DNA from: Streptococcus thalassemiae
GTDB taxonomy: Bacteria; Bacillota; Bacilli; Lactobacillales; Streptococcaceae
Reading direction: 5' to 3'
Length of the DNA stretch: 64,000 nt
Assembly: GCF_903645285.1 (NCBI RefSeq)
Contig: NZ_CAHJXN010000004.1
Coordinates: 62,305-126,304, forward strand
The notes under the pieces are model-generated. The model ran no database searches and was not told the DNA's origin. It saw only the letters and a program-made list of their open reading frames with translations. The stretch's first letter is position 1. Each line of letters starts with the position of its first letter. Positions 18,643-27,148 of this stretch are shown here, piece by piece. Position numbers and translations under genes: made by a program.

Positions 18643-19339
18643 TATTTCTCATGTAATACCCTACACCACGGCGCGTCAAGATATACTCTGGTCGGCTAGG
18701 CGTATCTTCAATCTTCTCACGCAGACGTCGTACAGTCACATCAACCGTACGGACATCACCAAAATAGTCATAACCCCAGACCGTCTCAAGCAAGTGTTCG
18801 CGCGTAATGACTTGACCTGTATGCGATGCCAAATGATACAAAAGCTCAAACTCACGGTGGGTTAAGTCTAGTTCTTCGCCATATTTTTTAGCCACGTAGG
18901 CGTCTGGAACAATTTCTAAATCCCCAATTTGGATAGGCTGAGGTTTGCTATCTGCTTCCTGCCCATCTACTGGCATAGGTTGAGAACGACGCAGCAAAGC
19001 TTTAACACGCGCCTGCAACTCACGATTGGAGAAGGGTTTGGTTACATAGTCATCTGCTCCAAGCTCTAAACCGATAACCTTATCAAATTCACTGTCTTTA
19101 GCCGACAGCATGATAATAGGCACACTGCTGGTCTTGCGAATGGTCTTAGCAACTTCTAAACCATCAATTTCTGGAAGCATCAAATCCAGAATAATAATAT
19201 CTGGCTGCTCTGCTTCAAATTGCTCTAGCGCTTCACGACCATTAAAAGCAGTTACAACCTCGTAACCTTCCTTGGTCATATTAAACTTGATAATATCCGA
19301 GATTGGTTTCTCATCATCTACAATTAGTATTTTTTTCAT
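18635..19339 (-). CDS. vicR: Response regulator VicR (WalR)
   Basis: The product is 234 residues from the ATG at 19337-19339 with AAGGTG before it; a longer reading to 19381 is not supported. The receiver domain has Asp52 (LDLMLPE) as phosphorylation site, a conserved T/S in LSAKD and Lys in KPF. The C-terminal OmpR-type winged helix includes [12 protein letters not shown] and [12 protein letters not shown]. It is the essential regulator of cell-wall hydrolases such as PcsB in pneumococci. Confidence 0.97.
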   Translation of the reverse strand: MKKILIVDDEKPISDIIKFNMTKEGYEVVTAFNGREALEQFEAEQPDIIILDLMLPEIDGLEVAKTIRKTSSVPIIMLSAKDSEFDKVIGLELGADDYVTKPFSNRELQARVKALLRRSQPMPVDGQEADSKPQPIQIGDLEIVPDAYVAKKYGEELDLTHREFELLYHLASHTGQVITREHLLETVWGYDYFGDVRTVDVTVRRLREKIEDTPSRPEYILTRRGVGYYMRNNA

Positions 19340-19360
19340 ATGTTCACCTTTTTCTCTACT

Positions 19361-19366
19361 ATTATA
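19361..19366 (-). promoter_or_regulatory. vicRKX promoter -10
   Basis: TTTGGTATAAT on the minus strand is an extended -10, 22 bases before the vicR ATG. The best -35 candidate, TTGTGT, is at 19 bases, so the -35 is weak. Confidence 0.55.
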
Positions 19367-19394
19367 CCAAAAAAATAACAAGAAGACACAATAG

Positions 19395-20570
19395 CTAGTC
19401 TTTGTTAGTGTCTATATTGGCTTTTGCATAAGCCTGCCAGATTTTTTGTTGGGGTTTGGCAAGTGGGTAATTCTTGAACTCTTCTGGTGAAAGCCAGCGA
19501 ACTTCTCTATCGGAAAAGTCATGGTAGTCAGTCACCTGACCTGTTACAATTTGAACATGCCATTTACGATGACTAAAGACATGCTTGACAGTCTCAAAAT
19601 AAACATCAAACCAAGCAACATCTAGGTCATAGTCCTGCTGGAAACTCTCCTCTGGACTGGGGCCAAAGTTTACACTTTCTTCCGCAACCTGATGAAAGAG
19701 GTCAAACTGCTCTTCTTGCGAAAAATCATCAACTTCTACCAGTGGGAAATGCCAAAAACCTGCCAATAGCTTTTCGCTTTCATTTTTTTCAAGCAAAAAT
19801 TGTCCCTGAGCATTTTTCACAACTAAGGCTTTTAGATAAATGGGAACTGGCTTTTTCTTTGGAGCCTTAATTGGATAACGCTCCATGGTTCCATTCTGAT
19901 ATGCCGCACTAAAGTCCTTCACTGGACTGTCTTCTGGTCTAGGATTAACTGGCGCCTCAATATCAGACCCCAAGTCCATCAAAGCTTGATTAAAATCACC
20001 TGGCCGTTCTGGGTCAATCAAGATTTCCATCATTGCCTGAAAAATTTTGCGATTACTTGGAATCCCAATATCATGGTTGACTTCGAACAGACGGGCCAAA
20101 ACACGCATAACATTACCATCTACAGCTGGCTCAGGCAAATTAAAAGCGATACTGGAAATGGCTCCTGCTGTGTAAGGACCAATCCCTTTTAAACTAGAAA
20201 TTCCTTCATAGGTGTTTGGAAATTGGCCACCAAAGTCAGTCATAATCTGCTGGGCTGCAGCCTGCATATTACGAACTCGAGAATAATAACCCAAACCTTC
20301 CCAAGCCTTCAACAAACGCTCTTCAGGCGCATTCGCCAAACTTTCCACTGTTGGAAACCAGTTCAAGAATCGTTCGTAATAAGGGATAACCGTATCCACC
20401 CTGGTCTGCTGGAGCATAATTTCAGATACCCAGATATGATAAGGATTTTTACTTCTGCGCCACGGTAAATCTCGCTTGTTTCCATCATACCAACTGAGGA
20501 GTTTCTCACGAAAAGAAACAATCTTCTCCTCCGGCCACAGAACGATACCGTATTCTTTCAAATCTAACAT
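19395..20570 (-). CDS. mutY: A/G-specific adenine glycosylase MutY, cluster-free form
   Basis: The 391-residue protein has the MutY catalytic Glu50 ([10 protein letters not shown]), the helix-hairpin-helix [10 protein letters not shown] and the catalytic Asp151 ([10 protein letters not shown]). A C-terminal NUDIX-like domain reads 8-oxoG. It removes adenine opposite 8-oxoguanine. It contains no cysteine at all: where the usual C-x6-C-x2-C-x5-C iron-sulfur loop follows ALMDLG, it reads [15 protein letters not shown]. It is therefore a member of the minority of MutY enzymes without a [4Fe-4S] cluster. The vicRKX promoter lies just beyond its stop. Confidence 0.93.
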   Translation of the reverse strand: MLDLKEYGIVLWPEEKIVSFREKLLSWYDGNKRDLPWRRSKNPYHIWVSEIMLQQTRVDTVIPYYERFLNWFPTVESLANAPEERLLKAWEGLGYYSRVRNMQAAAQQIMTDFGGQFPNTYEGISSLKGIGPYTAGAISSIAFNLPEPAVDGNVMRVLARLFEVNHDIGIPSNRKIFQAMMEILIDPERPGDFNQALMDLGSDIEAPVNPRPEDSPVKDFSAAYQNGTMERYPIKAPKKKPVPIYLKALVVKNAQGQFLLEKNESEKLLAGFWHFPLVEVDDFSQEEQFDLFHQVAEESVNFGPSPEESFQQDYDLDVAWFDVYFETVKHVFSHRKWHVQIVTGQVTDYHDFSDREVRWLSPEEFKNYPLAKPQQKIWQAYAKANIDTNKD

Positions 20571-20615
20571 ATCTCTAGTATAACACAGAAGACTCTAACT
20601 GTCCTTTTCCTAGTA

Positions 20616-20644
20616 TTAAAAAGCCTCTTCCCAAGAGAAAGAGG
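20616..20644 (-). terminator. Possible terminator between the BOX element and mutY
   Basis: On the minus strand a CCTCTT / AAGAGG stem is followed by CTTTTTA. It could back up the fhs terminator at 20921 so that BOX-region transcripts do not run into mutY. Confidence 0.5.
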
Positions 20645-20649
20645 ACTAA

Positions 20650-20889
20650 TACTCAATGAAAATCAAAGAGCAAACTAGAAAGCTAGCCGCAGGTTGCTCA
20701 AAACACTGTTTTGAGGTTGTGGATAGAACTGACGTAGTCAGCTCAAAACACCGTTTTGAGGTTGTGGATAGAACTGACGTAGTCAGCTCAAAACACCGTT
20801 TTGAGGTTGCAGATAGAACTGACGTAGTCAGTAACATCTATACGGCAAGGTGAATCTGACGTAGTTTGAAGAGATTTTCGAAGAGTATA
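20650..20889 (-). repeat. BOX element, A-B3-C
   Basis: Read on the minus strand it has the boxA end (ATACTCTTCGAAAATC... CTTGCCGTA), three boxB units of exactly 45 bp (plus-strand unit starts at 20708, 20753 and 20798) and boxC ending in ATTTTCATTGAGTA. boxA contains a diverged form of the region targeted by the BOX-A1R typing primer. The units are multiples of three and read as short open frames on both strands, but there is no ribosome-binding site and I do not call a gene. Together with the terminators it fills the fhs-mutY gap. Confidence 0.92.
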
Positions 20890-20920
20890 ATTCTTATTGA
20901 TGAACTGCTTGCAGTCTGAG

Positions 20921-20955
20921 AAAAAATGAGCTTGGATTAAAATCTCCAAACTCAT
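20921..20955 (-). terminator. fhs terminator
   Basis: On the minus strand ATGAGTTTGGA pairs with TCCAAGCTCAT (one mismatch), followed by TTTTTT. Confidence 0.8.
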
Positions 20956-20975
20956 TTAAAGTCAATTGCAATATA

Positions 20976-22646
20976 CTAGAACAAGCCTAATACTGTTCCA
21001 TCGCTTTCAACATCCATGTTGAGAGCAGCTGGTCGTTTTGGAAGTCCTGGCATGGTCATGACATCACCAGTTAATGCAACGATAAAGCCTGCACCTAATT
21101 TTGGTACCAATTCACGAATGGTAATTTCAAAGTTTTCAGGTGCTCCAAGTGCATTTGGATTATCTGAAAAACTGTATTGAGTTTTAGCCATACAGATTGG
21201 CAATTTGTCCCAACCGTTTTGAACGATTTGGGCGATTTGTGTTTGAGCTTTCTTCTCAAAGTTTACTTTGCTACCACGGTAGATTTCAGTAACAATCTTT
21301 TCAATCTTTTCTTGGACAGAAAGGTCATTATCATACAAACGTTTGTAGTTAGCTGGGTTTTCAGCGATAGTCTTGACAACCGTTTCAGCAAGCGCTACTC
21401 CACCTTCTGCACCATCAGCCCAGACACTTGCCAACTCAACTGGTACATCGATTGAGGCACAAAGCTCTTTCAAGGCTGCGATTTCTGCTTCAGTATCAGA
21501 GACAAATTCATTGATTGCTACGACTGCAGGTACTCCAAATTTACGGATATTTTCAACGTGGCGTTTCAAGTTAGCAAAACCTGCACGAACCGCCTCCACA
21601 TTTTCTTCTGTCAAAGCGTCTTTAGCTACACCACCATTCATCTTAAGGGCACGAAGGGTTGCGACGATAACAACTGCATCTGGAGATGTTGGCAAGTTTG
21701 GTGTCTTAATATCAAGGAATTTCTCAGCACCAAGGTCTGCACCAAAACCAGCTTCAGTAACTGTGTAATCAGCCAAGTGAAGGGCTGTGCTTGTTGCCAA
21801 GACTGAATTACATCCATGAGCAATATTAGCAAATGGACCACCATGTACAAAGGCAGGCGTTCCATAAATTGTCTGAACCAGGTTCGGCTTAATAGCATCC
21901 TTCAAGATCAAAGCTAAGGCACCTTCAACCTGCAAATCACCTACAGAAACAGGGGTACGGTCATAGCGATAACCGATAACGATATTAGCCAAACGGCGTT
22001 TCAAGTCCTCGATGTCTGTTGCCAAGCAAAGAATTGCCATGATTTCGGAAGCAACTGTAATATCAAAGCCATCCTCACGTGGAATACCATTTAGAGGGCC
22101 ACCAAGTCCAACGGTCACATGGCGAAGGGCGCGATCATTCAAGTCCACAACGCGTTTCCAGAGGATACGACGTTGGTCAATTCCCAACTCATTCCCTTGG
22201 TGCAAGTGATTGTCAATCAAGGCTGAAAGCGCATTGTTAGCAGTTGTAATAGCATGCATGTCTCCAGTGAAGTGGAGGTTGATGTCTTCCATTGGTAGCA
22301 CTTGGGCATAACCACCACCAGCAGCACCACCCTTAATCCCCATTACTGGACCAAGAGATGGTTCGCGGATAGCAATCATTGTTTTCTTGCCAATCTTATT
22401 CAAGGCATCCGCAAGACCAATAGTAATAGTTGATTTCCCTTCACCTGCAGGCGTTGGATTGATGGCAGTAACCAAAATCAATTTACCAACTGGATTACTC
22501 TCAACTGCACGAATTTTATCAAAGCTGAGTTTAGCCTTGTACTTTCCATACAACTCCAAATCATCGTAAGAAATACCCAGTTTCTCTACAACATCAACGA
22601 TTGGCTTCAACTCAATACTCTGTGCGATTTCAATATCTGTTTTCAT
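20976..22646 (-). CDS. fhs: Formate-tetrahydrofolate ligase
   Basis: The 556-residue protein has the family P-loop [18 protein letters not shown] near residue 66 and the [21 protein letters not shown] block. It joins formate to tetrahydrofolate using ATP to give 10-formyl-THF for purine and fMet-tRNA synthesis. It is monocistronic, with its own extended -10 promoter and terminator. Length and motifs are complete. Confidence 0.97.
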   Translation of the reverse strand: MKTDIEIAQSIELKPIVDVVEKLGISYDDLELYGKYKAKLSFDKIRAVESNPVGKLILVTAINPTPAGEGKSTITIGLADALNKIGKKTMIAIREPSLGPVMGIKGGAAGGGYAQVLPMEDINLHFTGDMHAITTANNALSALIDNHLHQGNELGIDQRRILWKRVVDLNDRALRHVTVGLGGPLNGIPREDGFDITVASEIMAILCLATDIEDLKRRLANIVIGYRYDRTPVSVGDLQVEGALALILKDAIKPNLVQTIYGTPAFVHGGPFANIAHGCNSVLATSTALHLADYTVTEAGFGADLGAEKFLDIKTPNLPTSPDAVVIVATLRALKMNGGVAKDALTEENVEAVRAGFANLKRHVENIRKFGVPAVVAINEFVSDTEAEIAALKELCASIDVPVELASVWADGAEGGVALAETVVKTIAENPANYKRLYDNDLSVQEKIEKIVTEIYRGSKVNFEKKAQTQIAQIVQNGWDKLPICMAKTQYSFSDNPNALGAPENFEITIRELVPKLGAGFIVALTGDVMTMPGLPKRPAALNMDVESDGTVLGLF

Positions 22647-22679
22647 TCAAAACTCCTCTAACCTCTTATATGATAATTC

Positions 22680-22685
22680 ATTATA
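22680..22685 (-). promoter_or_regulatory. fhs promoter -10
   Basis: TGTTATAAT on the minus strand is an extended -10, 34 bases before the fhs ATG. The -35 is poor. Confidence 0.5.
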
Positions 22686-22828
22686 ACACAAAACAAGATT
22701 TTTAACATCCCAAAACTCTCTAAACGTTCGTAAATATCCCTATTTTTGAGGTTTTTAGAGTCCTTTCTTAAATTTTATATGGCTTTATAGTTTTAAACTA
22801 TAGTAGATTCTTATTATTTTTTATATAT

Positions 22829-22872
22829 ATTCAAGCGCTTTCTTTTGCTTATTATTTTTTTTTTGGTACAAT
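22829..22872 (+). promoter_or_regulatory. coaB promoter with cre-like site; predicted leaderless start
   Basis: TGGTACAAT (extended -10 at 22867-22872) lies only six bases before the coaB ATG at 22879, so transcription should begin at or next to the A of ATG. There is no normal ribosome-binding site. ATTCAAGCGCTTTCT at 22829-22843 fits the cre consensus with one mismatch. Promoter position is seen; leaderless translation and CcpA control are inferred. Confidence 0.5.
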
Positions 22873-22878
22873 GGTGCT

Positions 22879-23568
22879 ATGAAAATTTTAGTTACATCGG
22901 GCGGTACCAGTGAAGCTATCGATAGCGTCCGCTCTATCACTAACCATTCTACAGGTCGCTTGGGGAAAATCATCACAGAAACCTTGCTTGCTGCAGGGCA
23001 TGAAGTTTGTTTAATTACGACAAAACGAGCTCAGAAGCCAGAAGCTCACCCTAATCTAAGCATTCGAGAAATTACCAATACCAACGACCTTCTACTGGAA
23101 ATGCAAGAACGGGTTGCAGATTATCAGGTTTTGATTCACTCAATGGCTGTTTCTGACTACACTCCTGTTTATATGACAGGGCTTGAGGAAGTTCAGGCTA
23201 GCTCCAATCTAGAAGAATTTTTAAGCAAGCAGAATCATCAGGCCAAGATTTCTTCAACTGATGAGGTTCAGGTTTTGTTCCTTAAAAAAACACCCAAAAT
23301 CATCTCTCTAGTCAAGGAATGGAATCCTGCTATTCATCTGATTGGTTTTAAACTACTAGTTGATGTATCTGAAAATCATCTAATTGACACTGCTAGAAAC
23401 AGTCTTATCAATAATCAAGCAGACCTAATCATTGCAAATGACCAGACTCAAATTTCAACAGACAAGCATCGAGCAATCTTTGTTGAGAAAAATCAGCTTC
23501 AAGTAGTCCAGAGTAAAGAAGAAATTGCAAAACTCCTCCTTGAAAAAATTCAAGCCTACCATTCTTAG
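22879..23568 (+). CDS. coaB: Phosphopantothenate-cysteine ligase (separate CoaB)
   Basis: The 229-residue protein is the CoaB half as a free-standing enzyme. It has the N-terminal VTSGGTSEAID and STGRLGK motifs of the nucleotide/phosphopantothenate site and NDQTQIS near the C-terminus. It joins 4'-phosphopantothenate to cysteine in coenzyme A synthesis. Streptococci encode CoaB and CoaC separately, unlike the fused Dfp of most bacteria. It starts the coaB-coaC-S-component operon, and coaC begins 11 bases after its stop. Confidence 0.94.
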   Translation: MKILVTSGGTSEAIDSVRSITNHSTGRLGKIITETLLAAGHEVCLITTKRAQKPEAHPNLSIREITNTNDLLLEMQERVADYQVLIHSMAVSDYTPVYMTGLEEVQASSNLEEFLSKQNHQAKISSTDEVQVLFLKKTPKIISLVKEWNPAIHLIGFKLLVDVSENHLIDTARNSLINNQADLIIANDQTQISTDKHRAIFVEKNQLQVVQSKEEIAKLLLEKIQAYHS

Positions 23569-23579
23569 AAAGGAAAGCT

Positions 23580-24131
23580 ATGGCAAACATTCTCTTGGCT
23601 GTAACGGGGTCTATCGCCTCTTACAAGTCGGCAGATTTAGTCAGTTCTCTAAAAAAACAAGGTCATCAAGTCACGGTTTTAATGACTCAGGCCGCTACAG
23701 AGTTTATCCAACCTTTGACACTACAGGTCTTATCACAGAATCCTGTCCACCTTGATGTCATGAAGGAACCCTATCCTAATCAGATTAATCATATCGAACT
23801 TGGAAAAAAGGCAGATTTATTTATCGTAGTCCCTGCAACAGCTAACACAATTGCAAAGCTAGCCCACGGCTATGCTGACAACATGGTAACCAGCATAGCT
23901 CTAGCCTTGCCCAAAAATATTCCTAAACTCATCGCACCAGCTATGAATACAAAGATGTATGACCATCCAGCAACTCAGGCTAATCTGAAAACATTAGAAA
24001 CCTACGGCTATCAGCTGATCGCTCCTAAGGAATCCCTCCTAGCTTGTGGAGACCACGGACGAGGAGCTTTAGCTGACCTCACAATTATTTTAGAAAGAAT
24101 AAAGGAAACTCTCGATGAAAAAACGCTCTAA
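23580..24131 (+). CDS. coaC: Phosphopantothenoylcysteine decarboxylase (separate CoaC)
   Basis: The 183-residue flavoprotein has the GSIASYKSADL flavin-binding start, the catalytic His in NHIELG and the PAMNTKM and ACGDHGRG motifs of the HFCD family. It decarboxylates the CoaB product to 4'-phosphopantetheine. The ribosome-binding site AAAGGAAAG precedes the ATG. The next gene starts 17 bases inside its 3' end. Confidence 0.95.
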   Translation: MANILLAVTGSIASYKSADLVSSLKKQGHQVTVLMTQAATEFIQPLTLQVLSQNPVHLDVMKEPYPNQINHIELGKKADLFIVVPATANTIAKLAHGYADNMVTSIALALPKNIPKLIAPAMNTKMYDHPATQANLKTLETYGYQLIAPKESLLACGDHGRGALADLTIILERIKETLDEKTL

Positions 24132-24678
24132 TATTGCACCTATTGCTATCTTTTTTGCAACCATGCTCGTGATACACTTTCTGAGCTCACTTATCTTTAA
24201 CCTTTTTCCATTCCCAATCAAACCGACTATCGTTCATATTCCTGTCATTATTGCCAGCATTATTTACGGTCCACGCGTTGGGGTTACACTTGGATTTTTG
24301 ATGGGGCTACTTAGCTTAACTGTTAACACGATTACAATTCTACCGACAAGTTACCTCTTCTCCCCATTTGTACCAAACGGAAACATCTACTCAGCTATCA
24401 TTGCAATTGTCCCACGTATTTTGATTGGTTTGACTCCTTATCTAGTCTATAAACTGATGAAAAACAAGACAGGTCTGATTCTAGCTGGTGCCCTGGGTTC
24501 ACTTACCAATACTGTCTTTGTCCTTGGTGGAATTTTCTACCTTTTTGGAAATGTTTTTGATGGTAATATCCAAAAACTCCTAGCAACTGTTATCTCAACA
24601 AATTCGATTGCCGAATTAGTCATTTCCGCAGTTCTAACCCTAGCCATTGTTCCAAGACTACAGACTTTGAAAAAATAA
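24115..24678 (+). CDS. ECF transporter S component, probably for a CoA precursor
   Basis: This 187-residue membrane protein has about six hydrophobic segments and the size and layout of ECF-type S components. It has no ATPase of its own and would use the shared EcfAAT module encoded elsewhere. It overlaps coaC by 17 bases, so translation is coupled. The operon suggests pantothenate or a related CoA precursor as substrate; this is inferred from position only. Confidence 0.75.
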   Translation: MKKRSNIAPIAIFFATMLVIHFLSSLIFNLFPFPIKPTIVHIPVIIASIIYGPRVGVTLGFLMGLLSLTVNTITILPTSYLFSPFVPNGNIYSAIIAIVPRILIGLTPYLVYKLMKNKTGLILAGALGSLTNTVFVLGGIFYLFGNVFDGNIQKLLATVISTNSIAELVISAVLTLAIVPRLQTLKK

Positions 24679-24682
24679 AAAC

Positions 24683-24716
24683 ATCTCCACTTTCAAACCT
24701 GAAGGTGGAGATTTTG
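24683..24716 (+). terminator. Terminator of the coaBC operon
   Basis: ATCTCCACTTTCA pairs with TGAAGGTGGAGAT (one mismatch), followed by TTTT. The stem closely resembles the minus-strand terminator at 26981-27023. Confidence 0.75.
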
Positions 24717-24819
24717 CTCTATACAGTTTCTTTTTAATGAAATCTTTACTAACTTTTAACTAAAAAATGATCTATAAACCCAAGTAAATTCTTGCTTTAT
24801 TGTCTGGTTTATTGTACTA

Positions 24820-24842
24820 TACTAGTGTATATACAGTTAAAA
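24820..24842 (+). promoter_or_regulatory. NiaR operator over the niaX promoter
   Basis: TACTAGTGTATATACAGTT with its AAAA tail matches the pneumococcal NiaR-site consensus (TACWRGTGTMTWKACASYTRWAW, as I recall it) at every position. It overlaps the probable -10 and ends beside the AAAGGAG ribosome-binding site. The repressor is encoded two genes downstream. Confidence 0.7.
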
Positions 24843-24853
24843 AGGAGATTCTT

Positions 24854-25381
24854 ATGAACACACGGAAAAAGACACAATTTATGACAATGACAGCCCTCTT
24901 AACGGCTATTGCAATTTTGATTCCAATTGTTATGCCTTTCAAGATTGTCATTCCGCCTGCTTCTTACACTTTGGGGAGCCACATCGCTATTTTTATCGCC
25001 ATGTTCTTGTCGCCCTTGATGGCAGTTTTTGTCATCCTAGCCTCTAGTTTTGGATTTTTGATGGCTGGCTATCCCATAGTTATCGTTTTTCGAGCTTTTT
25101 CCCATATCTTTTTTGGGACTTTGGGAGCTCTTTACCTACAAAAATTCCCCGATACTCTAGATAAACCAAAAGCTTCCTGGATTTTCAACTTTGTTTTGGC
25201 TGTTATTCATGCCCTTGCTGAAGTATTGGCCTGTGTCCTTTTTTACGCAACTTCTGGTACCAATGTAGAAAATATGTTTTATGTTCTCTTTGTGCTAGTT
25301 GGATTTGGTACAATTATCCATAGTATGGTAGACTATACATTAGCACTAGCTGTCTATAAAGTGCTTCGAAAACGCCGTTAA
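24854..25381 (+). CDS. niaX: Niacin ECF transporter S component NiaX
   Basis: I start at ATG 24854, which has AAAGGAG seven bases before it; a TTG-started reading from 24800 would run through the operator. The 175-residue protein is strongly hydrophobic, with about six membrane segments, and matches NiaX. It confers niacin or nicotinamide specificity on the shared ECF module, needed because these bacteria do not make NAD de novo. A NiaR site lies over its promoter and niaR follows 11 bases downstream. Confidence 0.85.
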   Translation: MNTRKKTQFMTMTALLTAIAILIPIVMPFKIVIPPASYTLGSHIAIFIAMFLSPLMAVFVILASSFGFLMAGYPIVIVFRAFSHIFFGTLGALYLQKFPDTLDKPKASWIFNFVLAVIHALAEVLACVLFYATSGTNVENMFYVLFVLVGFGTIIHSMVDYTLALAVYKVLRKRR

Positions 25382-25392
25382 AAGGAAGAACT

Positions 25393-25908
25393 ATGACAAA
25401 AGATCGCAAACAAGCCCTTCTCCAACTCTTGAAAGAAGCTCCAAAAGCCCTCAATGGCCAAAGTTTGGCGGAACATTTTCATGTCACACGTCAGGTCATT
25501 GTGCAGGACATTGCAATTTTGAGAGCCGATGGCGCTCCTATCCTATCCACTAATCGTGGCTACGTCTATAAGCAAGTTGATGTCAATCCATACGTCCACA
25601 AACTTTTCAAAGTCAAACATGAAGTTGAAGAAATCGGTCAAGAACTCCTTGCTATCGTAGATAATGGAGGGCGTGTCCAGAACACCTTGATTGACCATCC
25701 CGTTTATGGAGAAATTGAAACCTTGCTGAAACTGTCTTGCCGCAGAGATGTGCAACATTTTCTAGAACAAGTCGAGCATTCTGACTTTAGACCTCTATCT
25801 GAATTGACAGATGGCATCCATTACCACCTAGTCGAAGCCGAAACACAACAAGACCTCCACTATATCGAGGAGGCCTTGGATCAGCTAGGTTATTTAGTAA
25901 AAGATTAG
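25393..25908 (+). CDS. niaR: NAD-biosynthesis repressor NiaR
   Basis: The 171-residue protein has an N-terminal winged helix (about residues 7-60; LAEHFHVTRQVIVQDIAILRADG) and a C-terminal 3H domain with conserved histidines in VKHEVEE, LIDHPVYG and DGIHYHLVEA. NiaR represses niacin uptake genes when bound to niacin. It is cotranscribed with niaX and therefore autoregulated. Its TAG stop overlaps the stop of a convergent mutX fragment. Confidence 0.88.
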   Translation: MTKDRKQALLQLLKEAPKALNGQSLAEHFHVTRQVIVQDIAILRADGAPILSTNRGYVYKQVDVNPYVHKLFKVKHEVEEIGQELLAIVDNGGRVQNTLIDHPVYGEIETLLKLSCRRDVQHFLEQVEHSDFRPLSELTDGIHYHLVEAETQQDLHYIEEALDQLGYLVKD

Positions 25909-26057
25909 AAAATTTTCTTTTCCCAATCATCTTCTGTACGGTGGCGGTAGAAAAATTCAGATTTGTCAGGATCTTCCATCATCTCCATCAAGGGTAACAT
26001 ATCATAGGCCAGATCCAAGTTTGGAATCTGGTCTTTTTGCACCCAAGAAACTTCTCC
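25905..26057 (-). pseudogene. Truncated second copy of the mutX 3' end
   Basis: About 150 bases are nearly identical to the 3' end of intact mutX (27149-27301), from the GEVSWVQKDQIP codons to the final KIF and stop, and lose similarity at the same point as GAAACTTCTCC. There is no start codon or upstream half. The stop codon shares bases with the niaR stop. The duplication brackets the SAM methyltransferase gene. Confidence 0.9.
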
Positions 26058-26174
26058 AAATCCAAAAGATTGAGACTTTTATATAGAATCAGCTATAGCA
26101 TGCTCTAAAGACTATCCGCTTGATTTTATATCGAAAAGCTTCTCCATAATTTTTCACAATTCTTTCCCTTAACT

Positions 26175-26942
26175 TTATTTTCGAGCGATAAACATTCCAT
26201 ATTCTTTAGGAATAATCAACATACCATTATTAAACTCAGTTTCCAACCTTTTACGAATTATTTCCTCTTCTAGCGAACCTATTTCTGAAATTCCTTTAAA
26301 GGATTGGATGTATTGAACTAGATCATCTATTCTAGTTACCTGTAACTCATCATCATAGAGTAATGTATCGACAGAGTTAAAATACCTACTCAGGTACCTT
26401 TTACCATTTTGTAAAGTAAACGTTTTATTTTCTAAATCTTGATTAACCTCATATTTAAATAAACTTGCCAAATAATCTACAACTCCATTTTCACCAAATG
26501 TAGCACAGTAAAAAATTCCGCCTGTTTTTAAGACTCTATTCACCTCAGAGAGCGCTTTAGGAATATCATTTACATGATGTAGAAGCATATTAGCAATAAC
26601 AATATCAAAGGTTTCATTCTCAAAAGAAATCTTTTGAATATCCATTATTTCATAGTTAACATTGTCTCTATTTCCAATCACTGATCTCGTTGTTCTCACC
26701 ATATCTTTAGAAAAATCTGTAATAACCAACTGCTTCATTTTATCTATAGAATCACTATTACTTTTCCACAGTTCTCCTGTACCACATCCCAATTCTAGAA
26801 CATTTACTTCATCAGCTATTTGGTAGTTAGAAAATATCCAATTGTTAAATCCTAATTTATTTTTCGAATACTTCTTATGTATGCTTACTCTAATATCAAG
26901 ATTATCTTGTTTTGCATATTGTTCAATTACTTTATCATCCAT
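26175..26942 (-). CDS. SAM-dependent class I methyltransferase
   Basis: The product is 255 residues from ATG 26942, with AAAGGAAG upstream; a reading from 27008 has no ribosome-binding site. The SAM motif I is VLELGCGTGEL, and IANMLLHHVNDIPKAL followed by VLKTGGIFY are the later motifs of the UbiE/Methyltransf_11 group. Substrate is unknown. It is more AT-rich than its neighbours and is bracketed by a mutX duplication, which suggests it arrived as an insertion. It has its own extended -10 (TGGTATAAT, 26971-26976). Confidence 0.8.
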   Translation of the reverse strand: MDDKVIEQYAKQDNLDIRVSIHKKYSKNKLGFNNWIFSNYQIADEVNVLELGCGTGELWKSNSDSIDKMKQLVITDFSKDMVRTTRSVIGNRDNVNYEIMDIQKISFENETFDIVIANMLLHHVNDIPKALSEVNRVLKTGGIFYCATFGENGVVDYLASLFKYEVNQDLENKTFTLQNGKRYLSRYFNSVDTLLYDDELQVTRIDDLVQYIQSFKGISEIGSLEEEIIRKRLETEFNNGMLIIPKEYGMFIARK

Positions 26943-26970
26943 TTTCTGGTACTTCCTTTCATATTTTAAG

Positions 26971-26976
26971 ATTATA
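26971..26976 (-). promoter_or_regulatory. Extended -10 promoter of the SAM methyltransferase gene
   Basis: TGGTATAAT on the minus strand lies 28 bases before the ATG and directly after the mutX terminator. No good -35 is seen. Confidence 0.5.
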
Positions 26977-26980
26977 CCAT

Positions 26981-27023
26981 AAAATAAAACAATCTCCGAT
27001 TTCAACATTGAAGGTGGAGATTG
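26981..27023 (-). terminator. mutX terminator
   Basis: On the minus strand CAATCTCCACCTTCA pairs with TTGAAATCGGAGATTG, followed by TTTTATTTTA. It separates mutX from the SAM methyltransferase. Confidence 0.75.
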
Positions 27024-27148
27024 TTCAAAATATAGATCGAAAAGAATAATAAGAAATTTAGAGATATTCAGTTGACTTACACCACCATACTTAGCCTATA
27101 TTTCAGTACCTTACTTTAAAAGATAACATCTATCAACTAATCATAGAA

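Noticed and set aside
20708-20842. Possible CRISPR array
   Set aside because: The 45-bp units are contiguous without unique spacers and no cas genes are present; they are boxB repeats. No other array-like repeats were seen in the window.
20646-20853. Short open frames with 15-residue repeats on both strands
   Set aside because: They are the three 45-bp boxB units of a BOX element and lack ribosome-binding sites.
26943-27008. N-terminal extension of the SAM methyltransferase
   Set aside because: The extension runs through the mutX terminator and the extended -10; the ATG at 26942 has AAAGGAAG upstream.
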